A stretch of 11,946 bases of DNA from an uncultured Bacteroidales bacterium (lineage in GTDB: Bacteria > Bacteroidota > Bacteroidia > Bacteroidales > Paludibacteraceae): the NCBI GenBank assembly GCA_946619625.1, contig CAMOMF010000091.1, positions 1 to 11,946 of the forward strand, in the 5' to 3' direction. The position numbers and the translations under genes are program-made. Position 1 is the stretch's first letter. The number at the start of each line of letters is the position of its first letter. The notes beneath the pieces were generated by a model. It was not told the origin of the DNA and made no database searches. It saw only the letters and a list, made by a program, of their open reading frames with translations. Positions 7,648 to 11,946 of this stretch are shown here, piece by piece.

Positions 7648-8250
7648 TTAGAACGACAACTTGAAGCGGATATTCCACTGACGACCTTTGTTGTAGAAGA
7701 AGTAGATGTTATCCTTGGTGTTTTCAGCAATAGTCTGCGTAACGGTGCTGGCGCTCCAGGCTTTTTCGATATAATGTTGGTCCAGCACATTAGTGATGTT
7801 GGCTGTAATCGAAGCGCGGAAAGGACCGATGTCAAAACTATATCCGGCACGTACATCCATCACGCCGCCAAGGGGGCAACGGTACGGCTCCACCACATTC
7901 ACCGTCTTGCCTACTGTCAGGTTCGAACCCGAGAAAGAGTAGTAGGAATAGTTGCGGTCGTAGATGGTATATTCGGCACCGATACGGAATCCTTTGAAAG
8001 GCTTGAAGGTGACGCCCACATTGGCTGTGGTTTGTGCCTGACCGCCTACGCGGATGTTCTCCAGATTGATTTTTGCCCAAGCGTGGTCTTCGGCGCCGAC
8101 CGTCGTGGCTGTTCCGTTGGAGGTAACGGCATTGCCGTGCTCGTCATACAGATATCCGGTCACGTCCTTGCCTTTCCAGCGCCAGTCGCCCAACGACAGC
8201 ATGGCGTTCAACTCCACCCATTGAGCGGGGCGCGCTTTCAGTTCGAACTC
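7648..8250 (-). pseudogene. TonB-dependent receptor, C-terminal remainder (200 codons) after the in-frame stop
   Basis: This frame continues directly from the receptor fragment upstream (8251-10356) with no frameshift and stays open to a TAA at 7648-7650. It encodes the last 200 residues of the barrel: EFELKARPAQWVELN, SLGDWRW, alternating beta-strands such as FKGFRIGAEYTIYDRNYSYY, a late NITNVLDQHY segment and a terminal phenylalanine (RFKLSF). These are standard features of the end of a TonB-dependent receptor barrel. A GTG at 8217 could in principle restart translation, but a barrel fragment without signal peptide or plug would not be exported or folded. I therefore treat this as the separated 3' part of one gene spanning 7648-10356, 902 codons if the TAG is counted. 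Confidence 0.88.
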
Positions 8251-8253
8251 CTA
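8251..8253 (-). other. In-frame TAG (amber) codon interrupting the receptor gene
   Basis: The minus strand reads ATG GGC TAG GAG TTC, that is M-G-stop-E-F, at codon 702. Both sides are in the same frame and look conserved. A single substitution from a sense codon such as TGG, TTG, TAC or CAG would explain it. Every complete gene in the window ends in TAA, so TAG is seen nowhere else as a terminal codon here. Confidence 0.85.
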
Positions 8254-10356
8254 GCCCATGTGTTGCGCGTTTACGCCTGTCATGTTGATGTAACCTGTTG
8301 ACTGGTTGTCCAGCGTGGTGCTGCGGCTCATCGTCTTGTCCATCCAGCGGGTGTAGTAGGCATTGGCTACGAAATTGACGTACTGGTTGTGGAACCCATA
8401 ACCAATCTCCGCAGACGCAATCTTCTCGTTCGCAGCATCTTTGTTCACCGCATGGCTCACGTTCGACGACATGAATGCGCCGTTGAACTTAGGCGCACGG
8501 CTGATATATCCGGCATTAATAAACAGGTTGTTGAATGCGTTGAAATTGTAATTGACACCGCCTTTGATGGTTCCTCCGGCAAAGTTCACCGTCTCGCTAC
8601 GCTGATGGTTCTCGTCGTAGTAGAAACGGTCCACACGCCAATAGGAGGTATATGAGAACGAGCCGTTAATGAAGGCGGACAATTTGTCTTTCGAGTACTC
8701 CAAGGTGGCGAAAGCGCCTTCTTGCATCACGTGTCCTGTATAGTCGCGATACACCACATCGCCTACTGTCATCTTCTGATATGCCCAAGCGGGGTCGTTG
8801 CGGTGGTAGTTGTTCTCTGCCGTTACACTATTGACGCGGGTGGCATCGATGAAATACTCGCCACTCATCAGGTCGCTGATAACCGCCTGGTGAATACCTT
8901 GATAGTAGCGTACGTCCAAACCGGCGGTCATGTCCAGCACATCGAAGAACTTGTTCTGATAGGTACTTACCAATCCGTACCAGTTGTGGTAGTTGCGGTT
9001 CTCGGCTATGATTAACTCCGAACCGGTGGTGGAAGCCGCGTTGATGTCCTCCACTTTGCCGTAGTCGAAGGACCCGTCCTCGCGGCGGAAAACCGTAGTC
9101 AGCACACCATTGTATGCACCGCGAGTCAAGTCGCTGTAGGCGTACTGGCTGTACGGACTCGCCTCCGCCGTGTAGCCGAAACCGCGGCCGATGGAAGTGT
9201 ACAACGACGTGGAAAGCGATGACTTATAGTCAATCTGCCATACGTGGTTCAGACTGATTTGGGGCTTGTGGTACTTGTTGAAATTGGCACCCTTCTGCTT
9301 GCCGTTATTGGCGTAGCCGTAGGCGGGGTTGTAGCGACGATAGTCCATGCCATCGGTCATGTATTTCTTCACGTTGTTCCATTCCGCCAAGGTCAGCGCA
9401 CCGCTATTTCCGCTCGGACGCTGCCAGTGGCTCTGAGGAGCACCAAAACCGGTCAATGACAATTGGTGACGGTCGTTGATGCGCTTGGATATATTGGCAA
9501 AATAACTGTACCCGTTGTAACCGGTGCCTTGGATATAGCCGTTACCCCAACTCTTGGCACCCAGTACGGTGATTGCCCAGCCATTGCTCATCAAGCCGGT
9601 GCTGACGGAGAACAGCAGTTTGTTGGCACCGTCATTGCCGATAGAGTAGGAAACGACCCCGCCTCGCTTGGCATCTATACCTTTGGTGATGATGTTGATC
9701 GTACCTCCCACAGACGGAGCACTCACCTTGCTGGCACCCATACCCCGCTGGGTCTGCATCACTGAGGTCACATCGCTCAGACCCTGCCAGTTGCTCCAAT
9801 AGACGGTACCACCCTCCATGTCATTCATCGGCACACCGTTAATCATGGTGGCTACATTGGTGTTGTCAAAACCGCGCATCCAAATCTCCGAGTCTCCCCA
9901 GCCGCCGCCATTGCCGTTGGCATGCACACCCGGCGTGTTCTTCAGCACCTCCGGGAACTCGCCGCCACCCAAGCGCTCCTCAATGTCCAAGGCGTTTACT
10001 TGGCTCACTGCCACTGGCGTCTTGCTCTGTTTGGCCATCTGACCCATAATCGTCACGTCTTCCAGCACTTGGGCTATGGCTTTCAACTGGATGATTCCCA
10101 TGTTGGCTTTGGCTGCCAATTCAACGGTCTCATAGCCCACGTAACTCAGTTTGATGGTGGCTTTGTTGGCGACTTTCAGACTGAAATTGCCGTCCAAGTC
10201 GGTCACCACGCCGTTGGAAGACCCCACCTCCAGCACGCTGGCACCTATAATCGGCTCGCCGTTGTCTGCGTCAATCACTGTGCCCGCTATCTTCTGCGTT
10301 TGTGCAAAACCGCTCATGCACAGCAATGTCAGCATCAATAAGAAAAATTTCCTCAT
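8251..10356 (-). CDS. TonB-dependent outer-membrane receptor, N-terminal 701 residues (cut by TAG)
   Basis: The signal peptide is MRKFFLLMLTLLCMSGFAQ. A carboxypeptidase-regulatory-like domain follows (about 22-100: GTVIDADNGEPIIGASV, TDLDGNFSL, LSYVGYETVEL). The plug domain (about 104-226) contains NTPGVHANGNGGGWGD, IWMRGFDNTNV, MINGVPMND and VGGTINIITKG. After that come barrel strands. No SusD follows, and the plug resembles the non-SusC receptors of Bacteroidota. A full receptor would import a bulky ligand across the outer membrane using TonB energy; the ligand is not apparent. The product as written lacks the last 200 residues, including the C-terminal beta-signal, and should not assemble. 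Its start lies 16 bp after the SGNH hydrolase stop, so the two are co-transcribed, and the partner lipoprotein follows. Whether this is a true pseudogene, a sequence error or a suppressed stop cannot be decided from the sequence. Confidence 0.9.
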   Translation of the reverse strand: MRKFFLLMLTLLCMSGFAQTQKIAGTVIDADNGEPIIGASVLEVGSSNGVVTDLDGNFSLKVANKATIKLSYVGYETVELAAKANMGIIQLKAIAQVLEDVTIMGQMAKQSKTPVAVSQVNALDIEERLGGGEFPEVLKNTPGVHANGNGGGWGDSEIWMRGFDNTNVATMINGVPMNDMEGGTVYWSNWQGLSDVTSVMQTQRGMGASKVSAPSVGGTINIITKGIDAKRGGVVSYSIGNDGANKLLFSVSTGLMSNGWAITVLGAKSWGNGYIQGTGYNGYSYFANISKRINDRHQLSLTGFGAPQSHWQRPSGNSGALTLAEWNNVKKYMTDGMDYRRYNPAYGYANNGKQKGANFNKYHKPQISLNHVWQIDYKSSLSTSLYTSIGRGFGYTAEASPYSQYAYSDLTRGAYNGVLTTVFRREDGSFDYGKVEDINAASTTGSELIIAENRNYHNWYGLVSTYQNKFFDVLDMTAGLDVRYYQGIHQAVISDLMSGEYFIDATRVNSVTAENNYHRNDPAWAYQKMTVGDVVYRDYTGHVMQEGAFATLEYSKDKLSAFINGSFSYTSYWRVDRFYYDENHQRSETVNFAGGTIKGGVNYNFNAFNNLFINAGYISRAPKFNGAFMSSNVSHAVNKDAANEKIASAEIGYGFHNQYVNFVANAYYTRWMDKTMSRSTTLDNQSTGYINMTGVNAQHMG

Positions 10357-10372
10357 ATGTGTGTGCGTTAAA

Positions 10373-11533
10373 TTATTTTATCAATTGCCTCAGCACCGCC
10401 TCCAACTTGTCTGCATAGGCGCGGAACCCCAGGTCCGTCAGGTGAATGCCGTCCACGGTCCCCTCTTCGTCCGGTCCCGTCAGACCCTCGCAGGTCACGT
10501 AGTACAGGTGGTCGTCACCCTCTGCTTTCAGGCGTTCGTAGTTCTTGCGGAATGCCGCATTCTTTGCCGGCAGATAGTCCCGGAAATAACTGTCAAATTT
10601 GGCATAGGGATACATGGGACCCTCCACCATAATGATTGGTACGTGCGGGCGTGCGCGCCTGATAATCTTAATAAAGTCATATGTCAGCGTGTCGCACATC
10701 ATCTGGGTGCAGTTGGGTACAGGGTCGATAATGTACGCGACCACATCTTCTATCTCCGCCATCACGCGAGCCATGGGATACACCAACTTCCCCTCGCCGC
10801 TCACACCGAGGTTAATCATCTCGATGTTCAGTTCCCGCTGTATGATGTTCGTCGCCGCCATGCCTGTCCGGCTGGCGCAACCGCCGTGCATGATACTCGT
10901 TCCGTAGTTCACAACACGCATGCTCTTGCGGGGATTATCCATCTGCGGAAGCATGAGTACGGCATCCGAGTCCACCCCTATCTCCATCCAGTTTACACCA
11001 TCGTAGAGGGGCAGGTAAATCAGGCACTCGTGCATCTCGCCGTCCATGTTCTCCACATACACTTTGCTTTGGATGGAGTCTTTCGTCGGTCTGTTGGTGT
11101 TCACGTACGCCCAATGCCCACTTGCACGGCTCTGCCGATCGTCCGAAGCGGAGCGAAGGAAAGAACTCTGTTTTCCTTCCTCCTCCACCCATATATACAG
11201 GTCCGTTCCCTTGATGCCGGTGTCCGCCATGTGTGCCATGTGGAAATTGCTGTGCAGGTTGTACCTGACGCCTATTCGCTTCGAGTTAGTTGCAAAACGT
11301 ACGCCTATGCCGGCGCTGTTCATACCACGTTCCCACAGTTCCGTGCGGATGGAGTCCTTGATGGAACTCGGGAGACGTGTGTACGCCGACAGGGTCTCGT
11401 CTGCTGTCCATCCGCGGTTGATCAGGCGGAAGTTCAGCGCGTTTTCATATCGTAATGGAGTAGAGTCCGCTTGTACAAGATTGGTGCTCCATCCCATACA
11501 AACCAAAAAGAAACTTACAAACAGCCGTTTCAT
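10373..11533 (-). CDS. Secreted SGNH/GDSL-family esterase with N-terminal GxDLY domain
   Basis: 386 residues. A signal peptide ends near LVQA (22). The N-terminal beta-sandwich (about 30-200) contains GTDLYIWV (109-116), the GxDLY signature of the domain that precedes this lipase subfamily. The catalytic domain begins with YGTSIMHGG (210-218), where Ser213 is the likely nucleophile; the family often has GTS instead of GDS in this subgroup. Gly in NLGVSGEG (241-248) and Asn274 in DPVPN (270-274) would form the oxyanion hole. Asp361 and His364 in DGIHLTDLGF complete the triad. The protein should hydrolyse an ester, perhaps an acetyl group on a carbohydrate, in the periplasm or at the surface; the substrate is not known. 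It is the first gene of the operon, 16 bp before the TonB-dependent receptor. All catalytic residues are present and the length is normal, so this gene looks functional. Confidence 0.92.
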   Translation of the reverse strand: MKRLFVSFFLVCMGWSTNLVQADSTPLRYENALNFRLINRGWTADETLSAYTRLPSSIKDSIRTELWERGMNSAGIGVRFATNSKRIGVRYNLHSNFHMAHMADTGIKGTDLYIWVEEEGKQSSFLRSASDDRQSRASGHWAYVNTNRPTKDSIQSKVYVENMDGEMHECLIYLPLYDGVNWMEIGVDSDAVLMLPQMDNPRKSMRVVNYGTSIMHGGCASRTGMAATNIIQRELNIEMINLGVSGEGKLVYPMARVMAEIEDVVAYIIDPVPNCTQMMCDTLTYDFIKIIRRARPHVPIIMVEGPMYPYAKFDSYFRDYLPAKNAAFRKNYERLKAEGDDHLYYVTCEGLTGPDEEGTVDGIHLTDLGFRAYADKLEAVLRQLIK

Positions 11534-11608
11534 ACTTTGTTTACACCTAATCTATTGATTTATTAGACGTATCTATTTGCGAAAATGTGCAGGAGTTACC
11601 GCCAAAAT

Positions 11609-11652
11609 CATTTCGCACTGCAAAGTTACTGCTTTTTTCTGACATATGCAAG
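11609..11652 (-). promoter_or_regulatory. Bacteroidota-type promoter of the SGNH/receptor operon
   Basis: The minus strand carries TAACTTTG (11628-11621), a perfect TAnnTTTG -7 box. CTTG lies 20 bp upstream (11652-11649), three of four matches to the -33 TTTG. An A/T-tract (11661-11673) lies further upstream and could act as an UP-like element. The predicted transcript starts near 11614 and has a leader of about 80 nt before the SGNH start at 11533. No other start-site signal of this quality is seen in the operon. Confidence 0.65.
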
Positions 11653-11717
11653 AGTTTTGCAAAAAAAAAATTTCTTCCACACTTTTGCTATGCTTTTTTT
11701 CTTAAATCCTTAAATTT

Positions 11718-11785
11718 AAGTACCAAGAAACTAAGCCATGAGGGGAAAACAATGTAGTCTTTAGTCACTTAGTCCCTTGGTACTT
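11718..11785. repeat. Large imperfect inverted repeat downstream of the small lipoprotein gene
   Basis: AAGTACCAAG (11718-11727) is the exact reverse complement of 11776-11785. After a 2x2 mismatch, ACTAAG (11730-11735) pairs with CTTAGT (11768-11773). That gives 16 base pairs around a 32-nt loop. A perfect 12-bp palindrome, CTTAAATTTAAG (11709-11720), overlaps the outer arm. The structure begins 4 bp after the lipoprotein stop and ends about 45 bp before the SGNH promoter A/T tract. It could end or protect the lipoprotein mRNA, but it has no U-tract right after the stem. It could also be a dispersed repeat. Confidence 0.7.
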
Positions 11786-11789
11786 GCTT

Positions 11790-11946
11790 TTACCTGTTCA
11801 GGAGTTTGGTGGCGTCCAGTTTGCCGTCGTAGGACTCAATCGTTTTGGTCATGATGACGGTGGTGGTGTCTCCGCGCTGGACGGTTTGTGCGGTGGTGGT
11901 GACGGTTCGGGTGACGTTGCACGAAGAGAGCGCAAGACACAGATCA
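11790..11946 (-). CDS. Very small lipoprotein, 3' part (start outside the window)
   Basis: The last 51 codons and TAA of a minus-strand frame are visible. It opens with DLCLALSSCN, the end of a lipoprotein signal peptide with lipobox LSSC. The mature part would be only 43 residues: Cys, then a threonine-rich stretch (NVTRTVTTTAQTVQRGDTTT), then VIMTKTIESYDGKLDATKLLNR. Given a normal signal peptide, the whole protein would be roughly 60 residues. I do not recognise a named family; a tiny Thr-rich lipoprotein anchored in the membrane is all the sequence supports. It runs in the same direction as the operon downstream, but the inverted repeat and promoter between them suggest separate transcription. 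Confidence 0.7.
   Translation of the reverse strand, partial: DLCLALSSCNVTRTVTTTAQTVQRGDTTTVIMTKTIESYDGKLDATKLLNR

Noticed and set aside
7648..8217. Independent 189-residue protein starting at the GTG at 8217
   Set aside because: The sequence is the direct in-frame continuation of the receptor barrel; a separate gene without signal peptide or plug makes no sense as an outer-membrane protein.
10151..11455. Long plus-strand open frame (434 codons) opposite the SGNH hydrolase gene
   Set aside because: It lies antisense to a gene with a complete catalytic triad, has low-complexity His/Val-rich composition, no signal or domain, and crosses the boundary of two real genes. It is a codon-bias shadow.

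Overview
This window looks like a chromosomal segment of a member of the Bacteroidales (Bacteroidota). The evidence is a TonB-dependent receptor with an N-terminal carboxypeptidase-regulatory-like domain, a lipoprotein with an LGSC lipobox, and an OmpA-type anchor. Type IX secretion (T9SS)-like C-terminal domains, Bacteroidota-type -7 boxes (TAnnTTTG) and A-rich leaders without Shine-Dalgarno sequences agree. I cannot name the genus; a Prevotella-, Porphyromonas- or Paludibacter-like lineage would fit. All recognisable genes lie on the minus strand, and every complete reading frame ends in TAA.

Layout in transcription order, from the right end. (1) 11790-11946: the 3' part of a very small lipoprotein whose start lies outside the window. 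(2) 11534-11789: an intergenic region with a large imperfect inverted repeat and a good Bacteroidota promoter. (3) 11533 to about 4461: a probable four-gene operon with gaps of 16, 66 and 39 bp, closed by a hairpin terminator. It encodes a secreted SGNH esterase with a GxDLY domain, a TonB-dependent receptor interrupted by an in-frame TAG, and a surface lipoprotein with 'KFP' repeats, an OB-like module and a choice-of-anchor-J-like C-terminus. The last gene is a secreted protein made of three OB-like repeats. (4) 4346-123: a second, two-gene unit with its own promoter-like box. It encodes a large secreted IgGFc-binding/PKD/Ig-like protein with a T9SS-type C-terminus, and an OmpA-family outer-membrane protein that should bind peptidoglycan. 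(5) 1-118: two adjacent arrays of 11-bp tandem repeats.

The four-gene operon reads as a cell-envelope system: a transporter, a partner lipoprotein other than SusD, a secreted OB-repeat protein and an esterase. The substrate is unknown. The OB-like module recurs in two neighbouring proteins, which suggests they act together or bind the same ligand. The nonsense codon in the receptor means this copy is either decaying, mis-sequenced or read through. An 8-bp tandem repeat sits directly against the lipoprotein start codon and supplies a ladder of ATGs and tiny overlapping reading frames. The SGNH operon and the adhesin/OmpA pair share a nearly identical promoter-proximal sequence, so the same form of polymerase probably transcribes both.
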